Of a stretch of 64,000 nucleotides of DNA, positions 22,908 through 31,630 are shown piece after piece. Made by a program: the position numbers and the translations under genes. This DNA comes from a virus. The stretch's first letter is position 1. Every line of letters starts with the position of its first letter. A model generated the notes under the pieces. The model was not told where the DNA came from. It worked only from the letters and a program-made list of their open reading frames with translations, and did not search any database. Location: IMG/VR virus record IMGVR_UViG_3300031576_000035, positions 1 through 64,000 of that record. The stretch is one strand, 5' to 3'.

Positions 22908-23752
22908 ACCTGTACTTTAGCGTCTACCATGAACAACGCAAGCGTGCGCGGGAATCGCACATCCAGCATGTCGCGAACAGCCTTTGCGTAACTCCGAATT
23001 TCCCATTGGGAGTCCAGGGCGCAACGCAACCCCAAAAAGTGCAGCCAGTTCCACAGGTTCGCGGATGCGCGCATACGCGAATACCTGCCTACGGGGAGAT
23101 GGATACGTGCCAACTCCTTGGGGACGCCATCAGCTAACACGCGCTCGTAGAACATCTGCTGATTGTGATACATCTGGGAGAGGAGTATGCGGTAGCCGAT
23201 TGCAGCCTGCTCCGTCAGCACAGCGGCACCCTTGACTGTTCCAGCCTGCCTGTTCTCGCTGTCACCGGCCAGCATCAGGCGTTCAACAGTGGGGATGTAG
23301 TTGAAATCAGGAAGTGTAGTATAACGGGATGACATCTCCGAATACGATTGCGTCCTGCTCCGCATCCACTCACGCAACACGAAGATCGGCGCCTGAACCT
23401 CGAAGGTCGCGCCGGCATGTTCGAATGGCGATGTGTGCCGATGCTCCCACAGGTAGCGGAGGAGCTTCTCGTCACCAGGCTTGGAGCGCTCGACACTTGG
23501 TTCTCCCCACTCATGTTCTACGGCACCTGCTCCCAGGTAGCCGGCACAACACTCCCACTTACCAGTGGGTTCGTCTTCTGTCACCATGCACTTTCGGCAC
23601 TGGCGAACCTTTGTGACAATCGGCCCCCATCCCTGAAACCCCTTGCTCGTGGACATCCTGGCAGCCTCAACGATCCCCTCGTCTGAACCCCAGGACTCCA
23701 CCAACTCGAGGTAGCCGTGATCCAGGATAGTGATTCTCGACGACTCGCTCAT
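22904..23752 (-). CDS. thyX: Flavin-dependent thymidylate synthase ThyX, with zinc-knuckle insertion
   Basis: 282 aa. Makes dTMP from dUMP with FAD, folate and NADPH. The ThyX core is clear: HRHTSPFEHA, FEVQAPIFVLREWMRSRTQSYSEMSSRY, then GVPKELARIHLPVGRYS and WEIRSYAKAV. Two oddities: the usual RHR of the ThyX motif reads RSR, and an insertion of about 45 residues near position 45 carries CRKC, an ECC pair and HEW, likely a zinc knuckle. It is embedded among tail and neck genes and overlaps both neighbours by 4 bp, so it is a captured metabolic gene translated with structural proteins. Confidence 0.9.
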   Translation of the reverse strand: MSESSRITILDHGYLELVESWGSDEGIVEAARMSTSKGFQGWGPIVTKVRQCRKCMVTEDEPTGKWECCAGYLGAGAVEHEWGEPSVERSKPGDEKLLRYLWEHRHTSPFEHAGATFEVQAPIFVLREWMRSRTQSYSEMSSRYTTLPDFNYIPTVERLMLAGDSENRQAGTVKGAAVLTEQAAIGYRILLSQMYHNQQMFYERVLADGVPKELARIHLPVGRYSRMRASANLWNWLHFLGLRCALDSQWEIRSYAKAVRDMLDVRFPRTLALFMVDAKVQV

Positions 23753-24138
23753 GACACCCTCGATGCCTCAATCAGCGCCTGCAACTGCGGCCGGAGTGAC
23801 TCCAGCGTGTCCAGCAACCCCTTGCGGCGTTTGCGCACTTCCAGGATCACCATGTACCGCGCTGGCTCCAGGAACCCTACCGTGACGCTACCTTTCCTTC
23901 CCACGGCCTCCGGCGTGTCCGGGTCGTAGATCAGCGAGCCCTGGCCGAACCCGGTCCTCTTCCTGGGATACTCACCATCGCGTGACGACTCCAGGTACGG
24001 CCGTGGATTGGAGACGCCAACGCGCAGTTTGTGCTGCGTCTGAAAGAAGATGGCGGCACGCAGCAACATCTGACCCACGGCTTTTTCCAGGGCTGCCTGC
24101 GCCGCGTCGCCGTGGTCATTCTTCTTGCTCCGCATCAT
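23749..24138 (-). CDS. HK97 gp10-like neck protein
   Basis: 129 aa from the ATG at 24138 (AAGGTG upstream). N-terminal helix (AALEKAVGQMLLRAAIFFQTQHK), then a Pro/Gly/Arg-rich loop and a strand-helix end (RYMVILEVRKRRKG). Size, composition and place before the tail terminator fit head-tail joining proteins of the HK97 gp10 group. Confidence 0.58.
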   Translation of the reverse strand: MMRSKKNDHGDAAQAALEKAVGQMLLRAAIFFQTQHKLRVGVSNPRPYLESSRDGEYPRKRTGFGQGSLIYDPDTPEAVGRKGSVTVGFLEPARYMVILEVRKRRKGLLDTLESLRPQLQALIEASRVS

Positions 24139-24361
24139 GAGCAGACACCTTGGTGGCAATGTCCACGATTTTCACACCGACAACCCGTCTGGTCTCGAAT
24201 CCAATGACAATGATGATCTCCGGGGTAAGTTGCTTGTCCCACCCCGGTTCATCGTCCCAGTACACCTTGAGCATGTCCCCAAAGCGGCTGTACTGCGCGC
24301 AAGGCGTGAACGGCTTGCGCGGTGCCTTCAAGTCATCAGGTAGTTTCAGTTTCAGTTCCAT
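24116..24361 (-). CDS. Small DUF2283-like protein
   Basis: 81 aa. MLKVYWDDE...EIIIVIGFETRRVVGVKIVDIA resembles the short beta-sheet DUF2283 fold. Sits between connector genes. The relation is by pattern; role unknown. Confidence 0.5.
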   Translation of the reverse strand: MELKLKLPDDLKAPRKPFTPCAQYSRFGDMLKVYWDDEPGWDKQLTPEIIIVIGFETRRVVGVKIVDIATKVSAHDAEQEE

Positions 24362-24372
24362 GTCATTACCTA

Positions 24373-24582
24373 TCAGTCCGCGCTAACCATTTGCCTGACA
24401 CGAGGCAGCCGCTTGATCGGCCATTTCGCGTCACGGCCCCAGAACCTGTCCACGTCCAGCCAACCGCGCTGCCAGTAGCGCGCCAGGATGTAGTCCTTGT
24501 ACGGATTGCTCGCCAGCGTGAACCCAGCGAGTCGGGCCGCACTGCCGATATTGAACGCTTGCTCCCGCGTCAGGGCTTCCAT
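24373..24582 (-). CDS. RMF-like small protein
   Basis: 69 aa from the ATG at 24582. The block AGFTLASNPYKDYILARYWQRGW resembles the NPY...W..GW pattern of ribosome modulation factor and related phage proteins. RMF homologues dimerise 70S ribosomes; whether this one binds ribosomes is unknown. The start lies 13 bp inside the end of the preceding gene. Confidence 0.5.
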   Translation of the reverse strand: MEALTREQAFNIGSAARLAGFTLASNPYKDYILARYWQRGWLDVDRFWGRDAKWPIKRLPRVRQMVSAD

Positions 24583-25286
24583 GCGGCCTCCACGACGGGC
24601 AACTCCGTGATCAAGTGCGCGTTGCGATAGCCCGTAATGTCCAAGATGCGATCGTCTTCCAGGACGATACGGTCCTCGGCAACGTCCAGATCCAACTCGC
24701 GATCGACGACGACCGTGAAGTTGTACTGCGTTCCCCGGATACCGCGTTCCTCGACAATCGACTCGTTTTGCAACTGTACTCTGGCAGGCAAGTTGGCGTA
24801 CAGCACCTTGCCGCCATCCGGCGGGAACAGTTTCGCTGGCACGCCGGCCGCATCGTAAACGCGCGTCGCTCGCTCTATCGTGATCTTGTCGCGCAGAGCA
24901 TGTGCCAGGACGAGATCGCGCGTCGTCAGGCGCCACGTCTGTTTCCACTTGCCCCAGAATACTTCGAGAACCGTCCAGCGATTGCCTTGACCGTCAATGA
25001 CCACGTCGGCCGGCTTCGGCGTCAACCCCTGCGTCATCACCTGCTGTGGCAACAGCCAGATCAGATCCTGCCCCGTGTACACGCCCCCCGAGGCCAGCAA
25101 CTCGCGATTGGTGAGCGCCCGCCGCTTGGCCGTTGGCACAACGCCGATCTCATGACGCCGATCCCTGGTCCTCGACGGATCGGCGCCCAACGGAACGATC
25201 GTGCGCCGTGTCGATTCCAGAATTACCGCCTCTGGGTTATCCCAAATTCTGAAATCATCGCTCATGTCGATGATGACGGCTGGCAT
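24570..25286 (-). CDS. Head-tail connector-type structural protein
   Basis: 238 aa from the ATG at 25286 (GGAGGTCC upstream). Beta-rich; contains a DVVIDGQGNRWTVLEVFWGKWKQTW segment and an ITGYRNAHLITELPVVE end resembling phage neck or head-completion proteins. Position between capsid-region genes and the gp10-like gene supports this role. Family not certain. Confidence 0.52.
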   Translation of the reverse strand: MPAVIIDMSDDFRIWDNPEAVILESTRRTIVPLGADPSRTRDRRHEIGVVPTAKRRALTNRELLASGGVYTGQDLIWLLPQQVMTQGLTPKPADVVIDGQGNRWTVLEVFWGKWKQTWRLTTRDLVLAHALRDKITIERATRVYDAAGVPAKLFPPDGGKVLYANLPARVQLQNESIVEERGIRGTQYNFTVVVDRELDLDVAEDRIVLEDDRILDITGYRNAHLITELPVVEAAWKP

Positions 25287-25522
25287 CAAAGGACCTCCAC
25301 TACCGTTGCCTGGACTTGCATACCGCAGAGGCTGCACTTGCCGATCGCGGAATTCGGATCGTCGCAGGGAGGAAACTTGTACAGAGGCGACGTACCGTCC
25401 AGGAGTCCGGCCCAGCCGTCAACCCATTCGCGAGGCATGCCCTCGACGGTGATCGACTGGAGATGGCCTGCGAAGCAGACGATATCGACGCGGAATTTCA
25501 GGCTCTCATCTCTCTCAGCCAT
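25286..25522 (-). CDS. Small zinc-ribbon protein
   Basis: 78 aa. C-terminal CxLC knuckle (CSLC) preceded by another Cys (PPCDD). GGAGTTTCTCC precedes the ATG. The stop overlaps the next start by one base. Not recognised. Confidence 0.58.
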   Translation of the reverse strand: MAERDESLKFRVDIVCFAGHLQSITVEGMPREWVDGWAGLLDGTSPLYKFPPCDDPNSAIGKCSLCGMQVQATVVEVL

Positions 25523-25701
25523 TGGAGAAACTCCAGTTCGCCTTCTGGTGGCTCAATGCCGCGATTCTTCAGTTCCTGGCGCAAGGTAGCATACGCCGCC
25601 TTGCGCTGCTCCTCCACTTCGGCTGGCGTCATCTCGAAGCCCTGATCGTGTAAAACGCGCGTCACCTTTTTGGTGAACCATTCGGGGATGTCCGCCATCA
25701 T
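25498..25701 (-). CDS. Small helical protein
   Basis: 67 aa, helical and charged (EVEEQRKAAYATLRQELKNRG). GGAGGGTCA precedes tandem ATGs at 25701 and 25698. Overlaps both neighbours. Not recognised. Confidence 0.58.
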   Translation of the reverse strand: MMADIPEWFTKKVTRVLHDQGFEMTPAEVEEQRKAAYATLRQELKNRGIEPPEGELEFLQWLREMRA

Positions 25702-26102
25702 TGACCCTCCAGAATTTTCCTGGCGCGCTCGGCAATCGGCGCAAACGCGCCAGCCGCTCGTGTCACTGAGGCGTAGTCGCCCCAGGCTTCATGCGATCCC
25801 CAGAAGCGGAGGATATCCTTGCACAGATCAACCGCCGCACCACATTCGACACACGGTTTCTCCAGTGCTTCCCCGTGCTGGCACAGCCCGGCGTCGAATA
25901 GGCTGACGCGATAGGCCTGGTACGCCGCCTCCGCGCACTCGATGCACAGCGACAGCACGACCACACCGCCTGCTTTCGGAATCTCGACGTAGATGTTGTC
26001 ATTGCCGCCCAGAACGAACGAGGCCTGGCAACACTGACAGTGGGCCGTGTCTTCGCTGATGGCGTCGTCGAGGTCTTCCTGGGATACGTAGTCCTCATTC
26101 AT
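25698..26102 (-). CDS. Zinc-finger hypothetical protein
   Basis: 134 aa with CQCC, CIEC, CVEC and further Cys residues: probably two zinc-binding sites. GGGGCTGTTGG precedes the ATG. One of several small cysteine-rich proteins in this operon; a shared nucleic-acid-binding role is a guess. Confidence 0.6.
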   Translation of the reverse strand: MNEDYVSQEDLDDAISEDTAHCQCCQASFVLGGNDNIYVEIPKAGGVVVLSLCIECAEAAYQAYRVSLFDAGLCQHGEALEKPCVECGAAVDLCKDILRFWGSHEAWGDYASVTRAAGAFAPIAERARKILEGQ

Positions 26103-26415
26103 CCAACAGCCCCTGTTCTTTAAGCCAGTCGCTCATGGGCCCAAGTGAGAGCCAGGTGAATGGTGGCTCTCTGTCACTGCGCAGATATCCCTGACGCACT
26201 AGAGTCTTGATTCGCTCTGGATGATCAGAAACCTCAGTTAGCCGCAACCGCAGACGCAGATCCCCAGTTGCCAGCCGTGTCCCTGGCGGCACTGCCGCCA
26301 GGATTTTGAGCACAGCCAGTTGCAGTTTTGTGGGGACACGGCGCCCATCTATCACTTTTCGCGGGATCGCCTTGACGGCGGAAACCAGATAATCGGTACT
26401 GCAACTCAGCATCAT
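26095..26415 (-). CDS. Winged-helix-like small DNA-binding protein
   Basis: 106 aa from the ATG at 26415 (alternative 26412). The segment TKLQLAVLKILAAVPPGTRL...VSDHPERIKTLVRQGYLRSDRE reads as a winged helix (helix, helix, recognition helix, wing). Sits just downstream of the DHH phosphoesterase. Could regulate late genes; not recognised by name. Confidence 0.52.
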   Translation of the reverse strand: MMLSCSTDYLVSAVKAIPRKVIDGRRVPTKLQLAVLKILAAVPPGTRLATGDLRLRLRLTEVSDHPERIKTLVRQGYLRSDREPPFTWLSLGPMSDWLKEQGLLDE

Positions 26416-27263
26416 CGCTCCGTAAATCCTGCCGCATGTGGATGGCCACCGCCGCCCTTCAGTTCCTTGGCCAGTTGCGCCACGTTCACCCCAGTAGCCT
26501 CCGAACGCAGCGACCATACCCTGGCTCCATCGGCGCGAATGAAAAAGGTGGCGCCGAACGGCCGTCCTTCAGCCAGCTTGCCGGCGATTTCCGAGATCAT
26601 CACTGTGGCATTCGTGGCCAGCACTTTGTAACCGCACACTACGTGCTCGCCCGCCCTGGCAACGGCCTCATCGACCAGTTGCTGCTGGGAGCGGAGAATA
26701 GCGCCGCCCTCCGCAATAGCAAATCGCACCTGTTCGCGGAAGATGCGAGTGTCGATTTCTCCCCACTGCGCCCATGCGTCCCAGCGAGCGAAATCAAACG
26801 GCCACGATCGGATGAATGCGCTGATTTCGCGCGAGCGCGGCAACCGCCAGCGCCAGAGATCTCGGTCTTCAGTGTAGTCTACCAGCCAAGGAGATTTTAC
26901 ACCGGGAAAGAAGAATTCCCACGCCAGGCGGGCACCGCTCTTGGAGGTATCAAAGCCGATATAGATGCGACCCGAACCGTCCCACCAGTCCGCTGCAGAG
27001 CAACTCGGAAAAGACAAATCAGGTATCGCCGATTCGTGGTGATCAAGGACGCAGACGCTGTGCGCCAGTCCGATCACCTGCTGCATCTGCTCGCGTTTTA
27101 AACTAAAATCGAGCAAGTACACCGTGCGCCCCGCAACATCCGGCGTGGCATCACCATGCTGGACCGGCACGCATTCGGCATCCGGGAAACGCCGCCTGGC
27201 AACCCAGGCTGCACAGAATCCGTCAGAACATGCCGCGTGATATAGCACAAGAGGAGGACTCAT
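26412..27263 (-). CDS. DHH-family phosphoesterase
   Basis: 283 aa. The N-terminal metal-site motif is HAACSDGFCAAW, followed by VYLLDF, VCVLDHH (DHH) and a C-terminal DHHA1 signature GGGGHPHAAGF. Such enzymes degrade nano-RNA, cyclic dinucleotides or short DNA ends. In a phage that also encodes a Csx16-family protein, a role against cyclic-nucleotide signals is conceivable but not shown. Overlaps the next gene by 4 bp. Confidence 0.82.
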   Translation of the reverse strand: MSPPLVLYHAACSDGFCAAWVARRRFPDAECVPVQHGDATPDVAGRTVYLLDFSLKREQMQQVIGLAHSVCVLDHHESAIPDLSFPSCSAADWWDGSGRIYIGFDTSKSGARLAWEFFFPGVKSPWLVDYTEDRDLWRWRLPRSREISAFIRSWPFDFARWDAWAQWGEIDTRIFREQVRFAIAEGGAILRSQQQLVDEAVARAGEHVVCGYKVLATNATVMISEIAGKLAEGRPFGATFFIRADGARVWSLRSEATGVNVAQLAKELKGGGGHPHAAGFTER

Positions 27264-27269
27264 AAACTC

Positions 27270-27710
27270 TCAAACCCATGTCGGGATATTGGTGATCTCA
27301 AAAGCCACGACAAACGGCTGCCCGCTCGCGGGAGTGAACTCCACGTCCACCTGATAGGTGTACGGCGTCACCTCGTAGGGAGAGGCCGTGTCCACGGCGA
27401 ACGCCGCGAACAACGTCGCCGCCAGGGTCGCGCGGAAGTTGTAACCCCAGCGTGCATCCGTGCCAGGATTGTCCACGTCGTCAACCTGCCAGGTGGCGTC
27501 CTGCTGCTGGAGGTCGTTGTACACCACGTCGTTCACCGTTAGCGTCCCCGTAGCCGTGGTCGTTGCCGTGTTCTTGAGACGAACGCTGTAGGCAATGCTG
27601 GTAATCGATACCTTGGTGATCGGCTCACCATTGTAGCCGAGCACGCGCGCCATCAGCGTCACACCGCTCTGCGCCGTCACCACGCCGCGAATCAGCCCCA
27701 GTGTCCGCAT
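27270..27710 (-). CDS. Beta-rich structural protein
   Basis: 146 aa from the ATG at 27710 (overlapping the stop of the previous gene as TAATG). Threonine- and alanine-rich strands typical of virion proteins. Follows a Cys-rich protein and the large fibre-like gene. Assignment by composition and context. Confidence 0.5.
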   Translation of the reverse strand: MRTLGLIRGVVTAQSGVTLMARVLGYNGEPITKVSITSIAYSVRLKNTATTTATGTLTVNDVVYNDLQQQDATWQVDDVDNPGTDARWGYNFRATLAATLFAAFAVDTASPYEVTPYTYQVDVEFTPASGQPFVVAFEITNIPTWV

Positions 27711-27940
27711 TATGCATCCGCTTTCGGTACCATCACCTGCACCAGAGGCAACGGTTGAAACTCGCCGCACCATTCGCGGCAATGCGTCAGCGGCCAGTCA
27801 GCCTGCAATCGGTCATCGGAGACGGTATAGAATTTCGGCAGTGGCGCATGCCGGCGGCATTCGCCAAAAGGTTCGTCTGGATCCGAGGTTGGATCCAGTT
27901 TCCAGAATCGGCACTTTTCACATATATATCTGCTGTCCAC
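27710..27940 (-). CDS. Small Cys-rich (zinc-binding) protein
   Basis: 76 aa from the GTG at 27940 (GGGAGAG upstream). Cysteine pattern CEKCRFW...GECRRHAP...THCREWCGEF, a known style of small bacterial/phage zinc-binding protein. A longer open frame upstream is a shadow of the fibre gene. Confidence 0.65.
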   Translation of the reverse strand: MDSRYICEKCRFWKLDPTSDPDEPFGECRRHAPLPKFYTVSDDRLQADWPLTHCREWCGEFQPLPLVQVMVPKADA

Positions 27941-27942
27941 GG

Positions 27943-30309
27943 TTACTCTCCCACGACGGCGCCAGCCACGGCGCCCGCCGTCTCGATGTCGCCGCCAGCC
28001 GTCCAGTACGGCCCCAGTACCGCAATCACGCCCGCCGCGCGAGCATTCGGCATCGTCCAGGCCGTTCGCTCGTACAACCTTCGTGGTACTATACCTGTTG
28101 GTACCAGGATCAGCAATGGGAACACATCGGGATTTGGTTCGAGCGGCGCCGATTCCATGCCTGGCGTCAGGTGCCAGAGCGATGCCGGCAACATTGCCGG
28201 CACGCCCCACGAGGCCAGCATCACCTCTGGCCCGTCCGCTCCGAACCACGGCGTCGCGAATTCACCCTGCTGTCCTGGCCGCACCGGCCGGAAGGAGTGT
28301 GTTCCGGGCGTTTGTCCCGGCACCAACCAGGCCAGCAGGGAAGCTTCGTCCACGAGGGCCAGTTCCGGACGCTCCTCGTGATATTCAGGACGCGGTACCC
28401 GCCACGCTCTCCATGACGGCGTCTGCCAGGCCACCTGCCACTTTTGCACATCGGGATTGTCCAGAATGAATAGCGCTGGCAGATCATGTTCAGGCCGATC
28501 CAGCCGCCGCCGTGGCAGATTGCGCGGTTGCTCGAGCGGCACCAGCCACGGCATGAGCACCTGTTGTCCAGGATCGAGCCACGCTCCCGACTCGCCCAGT
28601 CCAGGCACCAGGCGATACAAGCGGCGCGGAATCACCGACTCGGTCGCTCGCGGGAACAACGCCTGTGCCGCGTCGGCCATCACCTCCGGCATGGGGTAAT
28701 GATCGGCGAAGGCGCCGAGCGGCGCCCGCTGTCGCGCCCGCCAGGCGCCGCTCGGCGTTTCGATGACGCAGCGCCAGCCCAGATCATTGGCCTCGCCGCC
28801 AACCAGGGGTGGCGGCGGCATGAACTGCGCCGGCTGCGGATAACGCGCACGCGCCCGTGGCAAATACGGCGCGTCCGGCAACAGCGGCTCGAACCGCGTA
28901 TCCCACTGAAGCAACACTTCGATGATCACAGGCCGCGCGACGGAGCGCAATGGCCGTGAGGGGAAGACAGTGTCCGGCAACCAGAAGGCCGTCAGATCCA
29001 GACGTGGCGGTATCACCGCGCCCAGATCCACCACGGAGTCAACACGCGGCTGGCGCCGGAACCTGTCGGCTTGCTGCGTCTGGAGAGCGATCATCTCCAA
29101 CGCCGGATCGAAGAACGGCGCCGGCACGCGCGGGCAAGCGTCGTGCAGCGGTACGCGCCGATGCAAGAGCGCTCGCGCGGGCAGCACGAACTCGTGGACA
29201 TGGGAGGGGAGAAGGATGGCCGGTTTCTCTTCTTCACTCGGCACCGGATCGCTTTGTGGCGCATACACCTGCGCCCGCCGTCGCCAGGCTGATGACGGCA
29301 CCACTGGATCACCAGGACGCAGCAGGCTGGCATCGAAGGGGCTCGGCAGGTTCAACGCTGCTTCCGGAGTCGGATCGATGTAGGCGGCCCGATTGAACGA
29401 CCGCGCCGCGGGGAAACGCGGCATGTGCGTATCCAGCACCAATCGCTCTGGTTCGTCGAGATAATCGATTGCCCCAGTTGGCGTCGGATCGATGTAAGCG
29501 GCACGGCTAACCGATCGCGCCACGGGGAAACGCGGCAAAGGCGGCGTCTCGACCACCAGCCGCTCTGGTGCAAATGGGTAAGCAATTGCCCCCGTTGGCG
29601 TCGGATCTGAATAGGCTGGTTCATGGCGCCGGTCGATGCGAATGACGCGATCGGCTCGCGACGGTAGCCAGCGCAGTTGTGCCGGGTCGTAGACATCGGC
29701 CGGTGTCAGGGCGATCAGGTGCGCGATTGCTGTCCCGGATGTCCCAGCGGTCGCTGTGCGTGATCCGGTCGGCGTCGTGAGGCCATAATTCTCATCGGCA
29801 GCCTCGATCGTTGTTAGTGAGCCAAAACCGTGATGGTCTTGGCGTTCGGTCATGGCGGCATCAGGCGTAATCGTCGTGTTGCCGGATGTGCCAAAAAAGC
29901 CGACGAGCCAACAGCCTGTCACGGACGGCGTTATCTGATCCGCCATTATCAGCGACGACGTATCGATGCTTTCGCTGTACGTATTGATCGGATTTGTCTG
30001 ATCAACGCCGCTGTAACCGGATAGGACAATGCTGAGCGACGTAACGCCGGGCGTCCAACTCCAGGTGAAATCCGTCTCGCCGGCGTAGACGTACTTGAAG
30101 ATCCATTGCCCCTCAACTGAATCAATCAGAGTCCAGCCCGAAGGTGGTGATACCGACACCCCCGTGGGATCGAAGAGGCGCAGGCATGCCAGGAGCACGT
30201 CACCGGTTACGAGACCGCCACCACTGACATCGACGTTAATCGCGGTCCAAGGGGGAGGCCCCGGTGTGGGAATGCCCGAGACAAAACTGTTGCGATATGC
30301 GATGGCCAA
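27943..30309 (-). CDS. Very large fibre-like or adhesin protein
   Basis: 788 aa, starting with TTG at 30309 behind GGGGATGACG. Residues 1-210 form an Ig/adhesin-like beta domain rich in Thr, Ser and Gly. Residues 210-330 hold three diverged 44-residue repeats, each with DPTPTGAI...PERLV...RFPxARS. The rest is unusual: Pro/Arg/Trp-rich, with repeated RRLY and WLVP segments and almost no lysine. No catalytic motif is seen. The protein may be an extended tail or head fibre; the long Pro/Arg region is unlike any family that I know. Confidence 0.6.
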   Translation of the reverse strand: MAIAYRNSFVSGIPTPGPPPWTAINVDVSGGGLVTGDVLLACLRLFDPTGVSVSPPSGWTLIDSVEGQWIFKYVYAGETDFTWSWTPGVTSLSIVLSGYSGVDQTNPINTYSESIDTSSLIMADQITPSVTGCWLVGFFGTSGNTTITPDAAMTERQDHHGFGSLTTIEAADENYGLTTPTGSRTATAGTSGTAIAHLIALTPADVYDPAQLRWLPSRADRVIRIDRRHEPAYSDPTPTGAIAYPFAPERLVVETPPLPRFPVARSVSRAAYIDPTPTGAIDYLDEPERLVLDTHMPRFPAARSFNRAAYIDPTPEAALNLPSPFDASLLRPGDPVVPSSAWRRRAQVYAPQSDPVPSEEEKPAILLPSHVHEFVLPARALLHRRVPLHDACPRVPAPFFDPALEMIALQTQQADRFRRQPRVDSVVDLGAVIPPRLDLTAFWLPDTVFPSRPLRSVARPVIIEVLLQWDTRFEPLLPDAPYLPRARARYPQPAQFMPPPPLVGGEANDLGWRCVIETPSGAWRARQRAPLGAFADHYPMPEVMADAAQALFPRATESVIPRRLYRLVPGLGESGAWLDPGQQVLMPWLVPLEQPRNLPRRRLDRPEHDLPALFILDNPDVQKWQVAWQTPSWRAWRVPRPEYHEERPELALVDEASLLAWLVPGQTPGTHSFRPVRPGQQGEFATPWFGADGPEVMLASWGVPAMLPASLWHLTPGMESAPLEPNPDVFPLLILVPTGIVPRRLYERTAWTMPNARAAGVIAVLGPYWTAGGDIETAGAVAGAVVGE

Positions 30310-30488
30310 ACGTCATCCCCCCCCGGTGTCAACCTCTCCCCAAAAGGATACCACCCGGAGAGGCTGGGACAGAAGCCCGGATTGGCCGGCGCGTGCGCGC
30401 CACGGCGAACGGCATGCCCGCTTCCATGTTCTCGATCATCTGTTTCCTTTGTAGGACAAGTTTACTAGATTGACACAAGGAGGTTCCC

Positions 30489-31109
30489 ATGAGTTCAAAA
30501 CTAGACGATCTTACTGGTCAGGTTTTTGGATACCTGACTGTCAAATCCTTCTCTGGACGTAAGCGTAAAGTAAGCTTTTGGCAATGTCAATGCTCGTGCG
30601 GCAATGTCTGCGAGGTGCGCAGCGGCAATTTGAAGAATGGCCACACAAACAGTTGCGGCTGTTTTAAATCGGCAATCAACACTACTCATGGAGGATCTCG
30701 ATTGTGCGAATACAGAATCTGGAACCTCATGCGACAACGCTGTTCCAACAAGAACCTCAAAACCTTCAAGCACTACGGTGGCCGAGGCATCACGGTTTGC
30801 GAGCGTTGGCGCAATTCTTTCGACGCTTTTCTCGATGACATGGGGCGAAGGCCATCGGAGAAACACTCGATTGACCGCATCGACAATAATGGAAACTATG
30901 AGCCTGGCAATTGTCGATGGACGACTCAACGACAGCAATCGAGGAACAAACGAACCAACCGAAAAATTCTGTTTAACGGATTACTTTTGTCAGTAATCGA
31001 GTGGTGCGAAATTACTGGAGTAAGCAAAAACTGTCTTCTTACTCGCTTGAATCGAGGATGGTCGGTTGAACAGGCTTTGACAAAATCAGTCCAGGCACGG
31101 AAACGATAA
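30489..31109 (+). CDS. HNH/AP2-type phage homing-endonuclease-like protein
   Basis: 206 aa on the opposite strand to its neighbours. Layout: DLTGQVFGYLTV start, CQCSCGN and SCGC cysteines (zinc site), a WNLMRQRCSN...YGGRGITVCERW block, and a C-terminal HSIDRIDNNGNYEPGNCRW, the shared signature of phage HNH-like/AP2 proteins. AAGGAGGTTCCC precedes the ATG. The region is distinctly AT-richer than the surroundings, consistent with recent acquisition. Its 3' end overlaps the convergent gene at 31039 by 71 bp. Confidence 0.8.
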   Translation: MSSKLDDLTGQVFGYLTVKSFSGRKRKVSFWQCQCSCGNVCEVRSGNLKNGHTNSCGCFKSAINTTHGGSRLCEYRIWNLMRQRCSNKNLKTFKHYGGRGITVCERWRNSFDAFLDDMGRRPSEKHSIDRIDNNGNYEPGNCRWTTQRQQSRNKRTNRKILFNGLLLSVIEWCEITGVSKNCLLTRLNRGWSVEQALTKSVQARKR

Positions 31110-31392
31110 TATTTCGATGGCGTCTAGCCTCCTCATAGGACATGCCATTTTCGAGATTCTGAATCATCTGGAGCATCGGCACGCACTCATCACACGCCTG
31201 GTTGCCGCAGGTGACGCCGTTGCAACGCATACACCAGCCGCGCACACGGCCCGAGCCTTTCACCCAGAGCCAGACACGCCCGCAGTGACAACAGGAAACC
31301 GTGTCCTGCTGCTGTACGCGGTCGTTGTCTATCGGCATCGAGATCAGGATACCGCTGCGCTGGCTCGAAGGGACTGTGAGTCGATCAGGCAT
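31039..31392 (-). CDS. Zinc-ribbon protein
   Basis: 117 aa from the ATG at 31392 (GAGGCACGG upstream). Cysteine clusters CCHC, CMRC and CGNQACDEC suggest two zinc sites. Its last 23 codons overlap the 3' end of the HNH-like gene on the other strand, so its C-terminus may have been altered by that insertion. Confidence 0.62.
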   Translation of the reverse strand: MPDRLTVPSSQRSGILISMPIDNDRVQQQDTVSCCHCGRVWLWVKGSGRVRGWCMRCNGVTCGNQACDECVPMLQMIQNLENGMSYEEARRHRNIIVSVPGLILSKPVQPTILDSSE

Positions 31393-31408
31393 CCGTGCCT
31401 CGTCGTGT

Positions 31409-31621
31409 TCATAGAGGTGGACAAGACTCAACAGTCTCGGCCACCCTGCTCCGCGCCTGGCAATGCTCCCAGAGAATACCAGCCAGGAAACTGTTCCAGT
31501 ACGGGCGCCAAAGCGACTCCGTGTCAACCCAGCGATGACGTCGAGACTGAATTCCGTTAACGTAAATCCACTCGGTAAATGCCGACCAGGCGGGATGCTT
31601 GAAGCATTCGTTGAGAGTCAT
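31409..31621 (-). CDS. Small hypothetical protein
   Basis: 70 aa, Trp- and His-rich (MTLNECFKHPAWSAFTEWIY). The ribosome site is weak, but the gene starts 10 bp after the previous stop. Not recognised. Confidence 0.5.
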   Translation of the reverse strand: MTLNECFKHPAWSAFTEWIYVNGIQSRRHRWVDTESLWRPYWNSFLAGILWEHCQARSRVAETVESCPPL

Positions 31622-31630
31622 CGCACGTCA

